DNA of 64,000 bases from Cereibacter azotoformans. Its GTDB lineage: Bacteria > Pseudomonadota > Alphaproteobacteria > Rhodobacterales > Rhodobacteraceae. The translations under genes and the position numbers were made by a program. Location: NCBI GenBank assembly GCA_017599285.1, contig JAGFXX010000001.1:2294001-2358000 (forward strand). The letters are read 5' to 3'. The notes under the pieces were generated by a model, which worked only from the letters and a program-made list of their open reading frames with translations, was not told where the DNA came from and searched no databases. How positions within the stretch are numbered: the first letter of the stretch is position 1; every line of letters begins with the position of its first letter. Positions 29,726 through 38,446 of this stretch are shown here, one piece after another.

Positions 29726-30706
29726 CCCCAGCCGGTCGAAGGCCGCATCGAGCGCGGTCCAGTCATCCAGCTCCAGCCGGACGGGAAGGGTCAGCACCTT
29801 CTGCCGGAACGAGGGCGGCAGGCGGACTGCGTCCTTTTCGGTCGTGACAAGCTGCGCCCCCAGCGCCATCGCCTCGATCTCGAGCCGCCGCATCAGCGCC
29901 TCGCCGAGGGGCTGGTGATCGTCGAGCGCCTCGGCGCGCAGAAGCACCGCGCCCTCGGCCCGCAGCGAGGCGAAGAACTTCTCGGGCCGGCCGATCCCGG
30001 CAAAGGCCAGAACGCGCGCCTCCTGCCAGTCCATTCCCATCTGCAAGGTGGCCAGCCGCCCCGTCAGCCGGGGCACCGGCAGCGCGGGCCAGTCCGCGGC
30101 GAAGCGGCGCTGCGCCTCGGCCTCGCCGATCGAGAGCAGCAGGTCGGCGCGCGCCAGACCCTCCGCCACCGGCTCGCGCAGCGGGCCTGCCGGCAGGCAG
30201 CGGCCATTGCCGAAGCCCACCGCGGCATCGACGACGACGACGGATAGATCCTTGACCACCGAAGGGTTCTGGAAGCCGTCGTCCAGCAGGATCGCCTGCG
30301 CCCCCGCCGCCTCGGCGGCCCGGACGCCCGCGGCGCGGTCGCGCGCGACCCACGCCGGGCCGAAGGCCGCCAGCAGCAGGGGCTCGTCGCCCACCTCGGC
30401 CGCGCGATGACGGCGCGGATCGACCTGCACCGGCCCCTCGAGCCGCCCGCCATACCCGCGCGAGACGACATGCGCGGCCACGCCCCGGTCGGACAGCCGT
30501 TGCAGGAGCGCGATGGCCGTGGGCGTCTTGCCCGTCCCCCCCGCGTTCAGGTTGCCGATGCAGATCACCGGCACGCCCGCGCGGTGCCCCTCGGCCCGCA
30601 GCCGCCGCGCCGTGGCCGCCGCATAGGCCCGCCCCAGGGGGGCAAGCAACCGCGCGGCAAGGGACGGACGGGCGGGCGGCGTGAACCAGAAGGCGGGCGG
30701 TCGCAT
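29708..30706 (-). CDS. lpxK: Tetraacyldisaccharide 4'-kinase
   Basis: A 332-residue lipid A biosynthesis kinase that phosphorylates the disaccharide at the 4' position on the inner membrane. The P-loop is in [11 protein letters not shown], and the downstream LDDGFQNP Walker B-like motif is diagnostic. The start at 30706 overlaps the waaA stop (TGATG). A longer frame reaching 31480 is only the waaA region in another frame. Confidence 0.94.
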   Translation of the reverse strand: MRPPAFWFTPPARPSLAARLLAPLGRAYAAATARRLRAEGHRAGVPVICIGNLNAGGTGKTPTAIALLQRLSDRGVAAHVVSRGYGGRLEGPVQVDPRRHRAAEVGDEPLLLAAFGPAWVARDRAAGVRAAEAAGAQAILLDDGFQNPSVVKDLSVVVVDAAVGFGNGRCLPAGPLREPVAEGLARADLLLSIGEAEAQRRFAADWPALPVPRLTGRLATLQMGMDWQEARVLAFAGIGRPEKFFASLRAEGAVLLRAEALDDHQPLGEALMRRLEIEAMALGAQLVTTEKDAVRLPPSFRQKVLTLPVRLELDDWTALDAAFDRLGLTRQA

Positions 30707-31893
30707 CAGGGTTCCCTCTCCACAAGGCGGCCAGCCAGCGCCACCACCCGGTCGGTCACTTCCGTTCCTTCCGAGGCCACGGCCCAGCCCGCATGGGCCA
30801 GCCGCGCCACCCGGTCGGGCGCGAGCAGGTCGGCCAGCGCCTCGGCAAGATCGCGCGCCGTTTCCACCGTCATCGAGGCCCGCGCCGCCGTCAGCCGGCC
30901 CAGCGTCACGCCATGAGATCCAGCACGCGGCCCGTGAATCAGCGCCGATCCGAGCGAGGCCGCCTCCAGCGGGTCGAGCACGCAGCCGGTGCTGAGGCTG
31001 CCGCCCAGCCAGGTGACCTGCGCCAGCCGATACCAGAGGCCGAGTTCGGCCGCACCATCGGCGACGAAGACCTCGGTCTCGGCATCCGGCTCTTCGTCGG
31101 CGGCGCGGCGGGCAACCTTCCAGCCTTCGGCCTCGAACCGCTCGGCGAGGGGGCCCGCGCGGTCGGGCTCCTGCGGAACGACGATGAGAAGCATCCGGTG
31201 GGCGAGCTTCAGCGCCGCATGATGCGCCCCGATCACCGCGGCCTCCTCCTGAATCGGAAGGCCCGCCGCAAGCCAGACCTGCCGCGTGGCGAGCAGCCGG
31301 GCCATCGCCGCCCGCTCGGCCTCGGTGCAGGGCAGCGCGAGGCTGCCTTCTTCCAGCCGCCCGGCGACCTGCGTCACCTGTGTCGGGCTGCCGGCCTTGC
31401 GAAAGGCGCGCGCGGCCGCCTCGTCCACGGTGAAAATGTGGCTGAACCGCCCGAGCAGGTTGCGCATCTGCCCCGGCCACCAGCTTTCGCGCCCGGGCAG
31501 GATGCGCGGCGCCACGCCATCGACCAGCGCCAGCGGCACGCCCCGGTCCGAGGCGGCCTGGATCAGGGAAGGCCTCAGTTCACCCTCGGCCATGAAGGCC
31601 GCATCGGGCCGCCAGTGTTCCAGGAAGTCCGCCGCCGCGGCCTGCGTGTCGGGCGGCGGGGTCTGCACGATCAGGATGCCGCCCGAACTCACCGGGGCGT
31701 GGGTGGTCAGCAGGACCGGAAACCCCTCGTCGAGGATGATCCGGCGTCCGAGTTCGGCCATCGGCCGCGCCGACTCGCGCGAGGGCGCATGGAGCCAGAC
31801 CAGCTTGCCAAGAGGGCGCTGGGGTCGGACCGGGCCCTCGGCGGGCTCACGCCGCAGGGCAGTCCCGAACGGGAGGCCGAAGGCGGTCGCCAT
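30706..31893 (-). CDS. waaA: 3-deoxy-D-manno-octulosonic acid (Kdo) transferase
   Basis: A 395-residue GT30 enzyme that adds Kdo to the lipid A precursor. The N-terminal domain has [12 protein letters not shown], corresponding to the region with the catalytic Glu. The C-terminal part includes [20 protein letters not shown], equivalent to the family's GGSL...G.NPLEAA. Most WaaA proteins begin with a membrane helix; this one starts without an obvious anchor. It follows DUF4170 by 12 bp and overlaps lpxK. Confidence 0.92.
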   Translation of the reverse strand: MATAFGLPFGTALRREPAEGPVRPQRPLGKLVWLHAPSRESARPMAELGRRIILDEGFPVLLTTHAPVSSGGILIVQTPPPDTQAAAADFLEHWRPDAAFMAEGELRPSLIQAASDRGVPLALVDGVAPRILPGRESWWPGQMRNLLGRFSHIFTVDEAAARAFRKAGSPTQVTQVAGRLEEGSLALPCTEAERAAMARLLATRQVWLAAGLPIQEEAAVIGAHHAALKLAHRMLLIVVPQEPDRAGPLAERFEAEGWKVARRAADEEPDAETEVFVADGAAELGLWYRLAQVTWLGGSLSTGCVLDPLEAASLGSALIHGPRAGSHGVTLGRLTAARASMTVETARDLAEALADLLAPDRVARLAHAGWAVASEGTEVTDRVVALAGRLVEREP

Positions 31894-31905
31894 GGGGGGA
31901 TCTCG

Positions 31906-32151
31906 TCAGGCCCCCAGTTCCTCGGTGGCCGAGGCCGGCTGCTCTTCGTCGCGGAGGCGGTGGAGATGGGCAATGAAGTAACGCACATGCGCATCGTCCA
32001 CCGTGCGCTGCGCCTCGGCCTTCCATGCGGTGTAGGCCGAGGCATAGTCGGGGAACATGCCGACGATATGGATGGCCTTCACGTCCTTGAACGCGTTCTT
32101 CGTCGGGCTGACGAGTTCGCCCCCGAACACGAGGTGAAGACGCTGGGCCAT
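31906..32151 (-). CDS. DUF4170 protein
   Basis: An 81-residue protein containing VFGGELVSPTKNAFKDVKAI and the aromatic-rich FPDYASAYTAWKAEAQRTVD, typical of DUF4170, which usually precedes waaA in alphaproteobacteria. It is the first gene of the DUF4170-waaA-lpxK operon. Function is unknown; a link to Kdo-lipid A assembly is inferred from conserved position. Confidence 0.85.
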   Translation of the reverse strand: MAQRLHLVFGGELVSPTKNAFKDVKAIHIVGMFPDYASAYTAWKAEAQRTVDDAHVRYFIAHLHRLRDEEQPASATEELGA

Positions 32152-32240
32152 GGCGTTGCTCCTTTGACTGGCGGAATGTCGCGCACCCTAGACGATGCGC
32201 CGCAGGGGTCAAGGAGCCAGAGGCCGCCGGCCCTGCCGTC

Positions 32241-32981
32241 TCAAGCGAGGTCGCGGGCGAGAAGCTGCCCTCCGGGGCCGGCCTTCACCTCGAACCGGCT
32301 GATCTTCTTGATGAGATCCGACAGTTTGGCCGAACCATAGGTCCGGGTGTCGAAATCGGGATTCGCCTGCGTGATGAACTGGCCGACCTGGCCGAGCGTG
32401 TACCATTCGCCGTCGGGGTCGATGGCGCGCATGGCGGCCACGATCAGGGGGATCGCCTTCATCGGCTCTTCCTTGCCGCGCTGCGCGGGCGCCTGCTGCG
32501 GTTCGTCCGCCGGGCGCGGCCCGCGCGCCGGAGGCTCGTCCGAGCCGAGGTTCTCCACATAGATAAACCGCTTGCAGGCCATGCGGAAGGCTTCGGGGGT
32601 CTTCTTCTCGCCGATGCCATAGACATCGAGCCCCTGCTCGCGGATGCGGGCGGCGAGGCGGGTGAAGTCGCTGTCGGACGAGACCAGCACGAACCCGTCG
32701 AACAGCCCCGAGTGCAGGAAGTCCATCGCCGCGATCACCAGCCCGATGTCCGAGGCGTTCTTGCCCTTCGTGTTCGAAAACTGCTGATCCGCGACAAGCC
32801 CCAGCGCGGCCACCTTCTTGGCCCAGGCATTGAGGCGCATCGCCGACCAGTCGCCATAGATCCGGCGCACCGAGGCTTCGCCCAGGGCCGCGATCTCCTC
32901 GAAGATGGCCTCGGCGTAGTTGGCGGGCACGTTGTCTGCGTCGATCAGCACGCAAAGGCGAGGGGCGCGGGGTTCGGACAT
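32241..32981 (-). CDS. NYN-domain RNase-like protein with C-terminal LOTUS/OST-HTH domain
   Basis: A 246-residue protein with an N-terminal NYN (PIN-like) fold: acidic residues in LIDADN and SSDSDFTRLAARIREQG are the metal-binding positions. After a Pro-rich linker (about 150-170), residues about 175-240 form an OST-HTH/LOTUS module (WYTLGQVGQFI and FDTRTYGSAKLSDLIKK). This domain pairing suggests RNA binding and cleavage. The target is unknown. It is a stand-alone gene. Confidence 0.85.
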   Translation of the reverse strand: MSEPRAPRLCVLIDADNVPANYAEAIFEEIAALGEASVRRIYGDWSAMRLNAWAKKVAALGLVADQQFSNTKGKNASDIGLVIAAMDFLHSGLFDGFVLVSSDSDFTRLAARIREQGLDVYGIGEKKTPEAFRMACKRFIYVENLGSDEPPARGPRPADEPQQAPAQRGKEEPMKAIPLIVAAMRAIDPDGEWYTLGQVGQFITQANPDFDTRTYGSAKLSDLIKKISRFEVKAGPGGQLLARDLA

Positions 32982-33193
32982 GATCGCTCCTGTTTTCCCC
33001 TTCCTGCCCCAAACGCTGCATCGGCGGAAGCCCGGAAACGCGGCCTTGGGTGACGTGGGCGGATCGTGCCCCGGCCCCTCGGTCGCCCGCGCACCTTCAC
33101 GGAGGCGTCATCGGGCCTCTGCCGCGCCCGCGTCGGCTTGTGTCGGGATGCGCGCCCGACTAGTTTGCGCGCCGTTCGACCGGAGACCTCGAC

Positions 33194-33466
33194 ATGCGCC
33201 GCACACTTCTTCTCCTTTCCGCCGTTGCCAGCCTGTCGGCTTGCAGCAAGAAGGAAACCGAGATCATCCTCCCGACAGACAGCTGCGGCGCGGTTCGGCT
33301 GCAGGGCCTTGTCGGCCAGCCGGCCGAAGTGCTCGAGACGATCCGCTTCACCCAGCCGGTCCGGCTCGTGCGGCCGGGAGAGGCCGTGACGATGGATTTC
33401 AGCCCCCACCGGCTGACCGTCGAGGCGAACGAAGCCGACCGGATCGTCCGGCTGGCCTGCGGCTGA
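33194..33466 (+). CDS. I78-family peptidase inhibitor-like lipoprotein
   Basis: A 90-residue protein with a lipoprotein signal ending SLSAC (C17). The mature core includes CGAVRLQGLVGQPA and a late VRPGEAVTMDFSPHRLTVEAN, matching the I78 (elastase inhibitor-like) family. It would sit in the periplasm and protect against proteases; this is family knowledge. It occupies the spot just before imuB, where imuA might be expected. Confidence 0.8.
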   Translation: MRRTLLLLSAVASLSACSKKETEIILPTDSCGAVRLQGLVGQPAEVLETIRFTQPVRLVRPGEAVTMDFSPHRLTVEANEADRIVRLACG

Positions 33467-33517
33467 TCCCGTCCCGGAGTCGGTGACTCGACTCCGTTCC
33501 ATGGCCTGCGGTATCCT

Positions 33518-33532
33518 GAACGAAACAGGAAC
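33518..33532 (+). promoter_or_regulatory. LexA (SOS) box at imuB
   Basis: GAAC-N7-GAAC (GAACGAAACAGGAAC) is an exact alphaproteobacterial LexA box. It lies 4 bp before the first possible ATG and overlaps the Shine-Dalgarno-like AGGA. A TATCCT at 33512-33517 could be the -10, placing the start of transcription inside the box. Confidence 0.85.
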
Positions 33533-33535
33533 AAC

Positions 33536-35146
33536 ATGGCAATGGCACAGCGACGGATTCTCTGCCTCTGGTTTCCCCGGCTCGCGGCCGAGCGGGTCCT
33601 GCGGCGGCGCGACGATGCGCTGCCGCCCCCTTTCGCGGTGGTGGGAGAGCGGCGGGGGGCGCAGGTCCTCACCTCTGTCTCGACCGAGGCCGAGGCGCTG
33701 GGGCTGGGGCCCGGACAGGGCCTTCGTGACGCCACCGCGATCTGCCCGCATCTTGTCACCGCCGCCGAAGACCTGCCGGGCGAGGCGGCCTTCCTGACCG
33801 TGCTCCGCCGCTGGGCGGGAAAGTTCTCGCCTTGGGTGGCCGAGGAGCCCCCGGCGGGGCTGACGGTCGATCTGACCGGCTGCGCCCATCTGTTCGGCGG
33901 CGAGGAAAAGCTGCTCGGCGTGGTCGAGGCGGATTGCGCGGCGCTCGGCCTGACGGTGCGGGCGGCGGTCGCCGATACGCCCGGCGCGGCCTGGGCGCTG
34001 GCCCGCCATTCCGGGCGCGCGGCCCCGGCCCTCCGCAGCGGGGACGCGATCGAGCAGGAGGCCCATGCCACACGGTCACGCGCGACGAAGCGCCGGAGGC
34101 TGGCCCCGCCCACCGGCGGGCCCCTCGGCGTGATCGCCGCCCCCGGCCACATGCGGCAGGCGCTGGCCCCGCTGCCGGTCGCGGCGCTCCGGCTGCCGGA
34201 CGGGGCGGCCGAGTCGCTGGCCCGGCTCGGCCTGCGCCATGTGGGCGACCTGCTCGACCTGCCGCGGGCCGCGCTCGCCCGGCGCTTCGGCACGGCCGTG
34301 CTGCGCCGGCTCGATCAGGCCCTGGGTTTCGAGCCCGAGCCCGTCTCACCCGCCCGCGCGCCGCTGCATTTCGCGGTGCGGCTGACGCTGCCCGATCCGA
34401 TCGGCCTGCGCGAGGATGTGGAGGCCGGCCTCGACCGGCTGCTCCCCCCGCTCTGCGACCGGCTGAAGGAGAAGGAGCGGGGCGCCCGCCGGGTGCGGCT
34501 GCAGGCCTTTCGCACCGACGGGCAGGTGCCGACAATCGAGATCGGCCTGGCCCAGCCCGCCGATACGCCCGACCGGATCCGCCCGCTGCTGGCCCTGAAG
34601 CTCGAGACGATCGACGCGGGGTTCGGGATCGACATGCTGCGGCTTTCGGCCATCGAGACGGAACCGATGGTGACAACGCCCCATCGCGGGCCCTCGTCGG
34701 CCGCACGTCAGGCCGATGCGCTGGCCGATCTCGTGGGCCGGCTCGGGGCGCGGCTGGGAACCGAGGCGGTGACGCGGCTGCATCCGGCCGAGAGCCATGT
34801 GCCTGCGAAATCCGCCTTGATCCTCGCCGCCGCCTGGTCCGAGCCTGCCGGCCCCTGGCCCGAACCGCACGCCCCCCGCCCGCTGGTCCTTTTCCCGCCC
34901 GAGCCCGCCGAAGCCGAGGGCTCTCCTCCTTCGCGCATCCGTTGGCGCCGCCGCGAGCGCCGGATCATCCGCGCCGACGGGCCCGAGCGCATCCTGCCGG
35001 AATGGTGGCTCGACGATCCCCAGTGGCGCAACGGCCCCCGCGACTACTGGGTGGTCGAACTCGACGGAGGCGAGCGGATCTGGCTCTTCCAGGCGCTTGG
35101 GGGGCTGCTGTCGGGCGGCTGGTGGGTCGAGGGTGAAATGGCCTGA
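33536..35146 (+). CDS. imuB: ImuB-like Y-family polymerase homolog
   Basis: A 536-residue SOS mutagenesis accessory factor. ImuB proteins are non-catalytic Y-family homologs that couple DnaE2 to the beta clamp. The opening RRILCLWFPRLAAER and the LTVDLTGCAHLFGGEEKLL segment are characteristic. An alternative start is 33542 (MAQRRILCL). It carries its own LexA box. Unlike the usual imuA-imuB-dnaE2 operon, no imuA precedes it, and dnaE2 is convergent, ending 51 bp away. Confidence 0.9.
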   Translation: MAMAQRRILCLWFPRLAAERVLRRRDDALPPPFAVVGERRGAQVLTSVSTEAEALGLGPGQGLRDATAICPHLVTAAEDLPGEAAFLTVLRRWAGKFSPWVAEEPPAGLTVDLTGCAHLFGGEEKLLGVVEADCAALGLTVRAAVADTPGAAWALARHSGRAAPALRSGDAIEQEAHATRSRATKRRRLAPPTGGPLGVIAAPGHMRQALAPLPVAALRLPDGAAESLARLGLRHVGDLLDLPRAALARRFGTAVLRRLDQALGFEPEPVSPARAPLHFAVRLTLPDPIGLREDVEAGLDRLLPPLCDRLKEKERGARRVRLQAFRTDGQVPTIEIGLAQPADTPDRIRPLLALKLETIDAGFGIDMLRLSAIETEPMVTTPHRGPSSAARQADALADLVGRLGARLGTEAVTRLHPAESHVPAKSALILAAAWSEPAGPWPEPHAPRPLVLFPPEPAEAEGSPPSRIRWRRRERRIIRADGPERILPEWWLDDPQWRNGPRDYWVVELDGGERIWLFQALGGLLSGGWWVEGEMA

Positions 35147-35197
35147 CACAGACCCGCCCCCGTGATCCGTCCGGCCGGGCCGGAGGCAAGGGCCCGT

Positions 35198-37984
35198 TCA
35201 GAGCAGGTGCCGCAACAGCGCCATCGGATGCGCCCGGAGTGTCAGGCGAAAGGCGGCGTAATCCTCGACCACCTGCTCACCCAGCGTCATCTCGCGCAGG
35301 GCGACCGCGGGTTCGACGATCCCCTCGCCATCCATGTCGCCGGAAAAGAGCGGCAGCGGCTTGTCCCCGGTCAGCGCGCGCGCCTGCCACAGGGCCTCGC
35401 GCCGCGAGAGACCGAGGGCCGCGAAACAGTCGGCCTCGGCCAGCCGGGTCACGGTGGCGGGCGGGGTCCCCGCCCGGCGCCAGACATCCTCGACCGCGCG
35501 GTAGCCGTTGCCGCGGGCCCCGACGATCCAGAGCGCCTCCTCCTCGGCCACGCCCCTGATCTGGCGCAGCCCCAGCCGGAGCGCCAGACGCCCCCGTCCG
35601 TCCGGCTCCATCACATTGTCCCAGCGGCTGGCGTTGATGCAGGGCGGCAGCACCGTCACCCCGTGGGCGCGGGCGTCCCGCACGATCTGCGCCGGCGCAT
35701 AGAAGCCCATCGGCTGCGAGTTCAGCAACGCGCAGGCGAAGATGCCGGGGTGGTGGCACTTCAACCAGGCCGAGGCATAGACGAGGAAGGCAAAGCTTGC
35801 CGCGTGGCTCTCGGGAAAGCCGTAGGAGCCGAAGCCCTCGATCTGCGCGAAACAGCGGGCGGCGAACTCCTCGTCGTAGCCGTTGGCGCGCATCCCCTCC
35901 ATGAAGCGGTCCTTCAGCGCCGTCACGTTGCCGTGCTTCTTGAAGGTGGCGAGCGCGCGGCGCAGGCGGTCGGCCTCGTCCGGGGTGAAGCCCGCGCCGA
36001 TGATGGCGATCTGCATCGCCTGCTCCTGAAAGAGCGGCACGCCCAGCGTCTTGCCCAGCACCTCTCCCAGCGCGTCCGAGGGGAAATGGACATCCTCTTC
36101 GCGGTTGCGGCGCCGGATGTAGGGATGGACCATGTCGCCCTGGATCGGACCGGGGCGGATGATGGCGACCTGGATCACGAGATCGTAGAAGCGGCGCGGC
36201 CGCATCCGGGGCAGGAAGTTCATCTGCGCCCGCGACTCGACCTGGAACACGCCCAGCGAATCCGCCTGACAGAGCATGTCGTAGGTCGGCCCGTCCTCCT
36301 GGGGCAGGGTGGCGAGCGTGTAGCGCGTGTGGTGGTGCATCTCGATCAGGTCGAACGCCTTTCGGATGCAGGTCAGCATGCCCAGCGCCAGCACATCCAC
36401 CTTGAGGATGCCCAGCGCGTCGATGTCGTCCTTGTCCCAGCAGATGACCGTCCGATCCTCCATCGCCGCATTCTCGATCGGCACCAGCTCGTCCAGCCGT
36501 CCCTCGGTGATCACGAAGCCGCCCACATGCTGCGAGAGATGGCGGGGAAAACCCTGGATCTCGTCGATGAGTTGCAGGGTCAGCCAGAGCCTCCGGTCGT
36601 TCGGATCAAGGCCGATCTCGCGCAGGCGCTGCTCGGTCAGGGCGCCGGGCCCGCCCCATCCCCAGATCTGGCTCGACATGGCGGCGAGCGTGTCCTCCGA
36701 AAGCCCCATCGCGCGGCCGACCTCGCGCACCGCCCGTTTGCCGCGATAGTGGATCACGGTGGCGCAAAGGCCGGCGCGATGCCGCCCGTAACGCTCGTAG
36801 ATGTGCTGGATCACCTCCTCGCGCCGCTCATGCTCGAAATCCACGTCGATGTCGGGCGGCTCGTTCCGCGCCTCGGACACGAAGCGCTCGAAGACCATGG
36901 TGCCGATCTCGGGGCTGACCGAGGTCACGCCCAGCGCATAGCAGACGATGGAATTGGCGGCCGAGCCGCGGCCCTGGCAGAGGATGCCCCGGTCCCGCGC
37001 GAAGCGGACGATGTCATGGACGGTGAGGAAATAGGGCTCGTAGCCGAGCTTGCCGATCAGTTCCAGCTCGTGCCGCGCCTGGGCCGCAACCTTGTCCGGC
37101 ACGCCCGACGGATAGCGCCAGTCGAGACCCTCGCGCGTCAGCCGGGCCAGCCGGTCCGAGGAGCTTTCGCCCTCGGCGATCTCGGAGGGATATTCATAGC
37201 GCAGCTGGCTCAGGCAGAAGCCGAGCCGCCCGGCGATCTCGCCGCTGCGGAAGACGGCCTCCTCATGGCCGGGATAGAGGCGCAGCATCTCGGCCTCGGA
37301 CCGGATGCGCTGCTCTCCGTTCGCCAGCGCCCGCCGGCCGAGTTCCTCCACCCGGCAGCCGGTGCGGATCGCCGTCAGCACGTCGGCCAGCCGCCGCCGC
37401 GCGCCATGATGCAGGATCGGCAGGCTTGAGGCCACGGCCGGCACCCCGAGCCGCGCGGCCAGCGCCGCGAGCCGCTCGAACCGGGCCCGGTCCTGCCCCG
37501 CATACTGGGGGGCAAGGATCAGCCCGACCCGCCCGGGGCAGGCCTCCGCCAGCCGCCCGGCCAGGGCCCGCCACTCCGGCGCAAGACGCGCCGGCGGATG
37601 GAGCAGCAGCTCCTGGCCTTCGGCATGGGCCAGCAGATCCCCAAGGCCCAGATCGCAGCCCCCCTTGGGCGCCGCCCGCCGCCCAAGGGTCAGCAGGCGG
37701 CAGAGCCGGCCCCAGGCGGCGCGGTCCCGGGGCAGGACGGTCACGGCGACACCCTCACGCACCACGACCCGAGCCGCCGGGACAAGGCGCGGGGCGGTGC
37801 CCGTCTCGCGCGCGATCTCTTTGGCCTCGCAGAAGGCGCGCACGATCCCGGCGACCGAGTTCTCGTCGGCAATCGCCAGCGCAGGCAAGCCGAGAGAGGC
37901 GGCCCGCCGCATCAGCTCCTCGGGATGCGAGGCGCCGGTGAGAAAGGTGAAATTCGACGTGGCCGACAGTTCCACGAACGGCAT
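35198..37984 (-). CDS. dnaE2: Error-prone DNA polymerase DnaE2, apparently C-terminally short
   Basis: A 928-residue C-family polymerase for damage-induced mutagenesis. It starts MPFVELSATSNFTFLTGASH, the typical PHP-domain opening; the LexA box 20 bp upstream supports this start over 38020. The polymerase core has PDIDVDFEHERREEV and GRGSAANSIVCYALG. It ends at AHPMALLRHLL, where family members usually continue for more than 100 residues with an OB-fold domain. Loss of that domain, or a natural short form in this group, are the two explanations. Confidence 0.92.
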   Translation of the reverse strand: MPFVELSATSNFTFLTGASHPEELMRRAASLGLPALAIADENSVAGIVRAFCEAKEIARETGTAPRLVPAARVVVREGVAVTVLPRDRAAWGRLCRLLTLGRRAAPKGGCDLGLGDLLAHAEGQELLLHPPARLAPEWRALAGRLAEACPGRVGLILAPQYAGQDRARFERLAALAARLGVPAVASSLPILHHGARRRLADVLTAIRTGCRVEELGRRALANGEQRIRSEAEMLRLYPGHEEAVFRSGEIAGRLGFCLSQLRYEYPSEIAEGESSSDRLARLTREGLDWRYPSGVPDKVAAQARHELELIGKLGYEPYFLTVHDIVRFARDRGILCQGRGSAANSIVCYALGVTSVSPEIGTMVFERFVSEARNEPPDIDVDFEHERREEVIQHIYERYGRHRAGLCATVIHYRGKRAVREVGRAMGLSEDTLAAMSSQIWGWGGPGALTEQRLREIGLDPNDRRLWLTLQLIDEIQGFPRHLSQHVGGFVITEGRLDELVPIENAAMEDRTVICWDKDDIDALGILKVDVLALGMLTCIRKAFDLIEMHHHTRYTLATLPQEDGPTYDMLCQADSLGVFQVESRAQMNFLPRMRPRRFYDLVIQVAIIRPGPIQGDMVHPYIRRRNREEDVHFPSDALGEVLGKTLGVPLFQEQAMQIAIIGAGFTPDEADRLRRALATFKKHGNVTALKDRFMEGMRANGYDEEFAARCFAQIEGFGSYGFPESHAASFAFLVYASAWLKCHHPGIFACALLNSQPMGFYAPAQIVRDARAHGVTVLPPCINASRWDNVMEPDGRGRLALRLGLRQIRGVAEEEALWIVGARGNGYRAVEDVWRRAGTPPATVTRLAEADCFAALGLSRREALWQARALTGDKPLPLFSGDMDGEGIVEPAVALREMTLGEQVVEDYAAFRLTLRAHPMALLRHLL

Positions 37985-38003
37985 GGCAGTGCCCGAGTCG
38001 CCT

Positions 38004-38018
38004 GAACGAAAAGGGAAC
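38004..38018 (-). promoter_or_regulatory. LexA (SOS) box at dnaE2
   Basis: GAAC-N7-GAAC on the plus strand (GTTC-N7-GTTC in the gene direction) lies 20 bp upstream of the dnaE2 start. With the imuB box this shows independent SOS control of both convergent genes. Confidence 0.85.
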
Positions 38019-38056
38019 ATACCTTGCGTGGGAGCGGAAGGGGAGTCCCTCCTGGC

Positions 38057-38081
38057 CCAGCCCCTGACCGTAAATGTTGAA
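38057..38081 (+). repeat. Left terminal inverted repeat of the transposon
   Basis: This copy matches the reverse complement of 41596-41620 at 24 of 25 bases; the mismatch is the C at 38069 (A at the right end). Confidence 0.85.
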
Positions 38082-38143
38082 GCTCGCGGCCCCTGGCTGC
38101 GAGCTTCTTGCGTTCAGCCGATTGGCTGAGCCAACACAGGCGA

Positions 38144-38446
38144 TCACAGCAGGTCCCGTTCATAGATTCGGCCTTTCGCGAGTCCTATGCGCATCGCGGG
38201 CGTCTTCCGATCGACACCTGGCTCCATCCAGTTGTGGTAGAAGCGGTAGATCTCGACGAGCTTCGACAGAATGACCGGGTCATAGAGGTGGTGGCGTCCC
38301 CAGGTCCGCCCGTGGCTATTCGTCGACACCTGAGGTCGACTCGCGAAACGCACATTCGAGCGGAAGCGGTGGAAATAGCTATCGACGCTCCGAAGCGTGG
38401 CCAGACGCATTAACTTCGCCGTCTCCTCGATGGTCAGGTTTGGGAC
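38144..38446 (-). pseudogene. C-terminal fragment of the interrupted zinc-ribbon transposase
   Basis: The open frame reads LVPNLTIEETAKLMRLATL from the IS junction, then SYFHRFRSNVRFASRP and ends with YRFYHNWMEPGVDRKTPAMRIGLAKG. The YHNW...KTPAMRIGLA ending is typical of DDE transposase C-termini. It is separated from its N-terminal part (40099-41457) by the IS1182-type insertion, so the protein is broken. A start at 38410 would only give an 88-residue fragment. Confidence 0.7.

Noticed and set aside
33483-33797. Small frame before imuB considered as an imuA remnant
   Set aside because: The translation lacks ImuA/RecA-like motifs and overlaps imuB in another frame.
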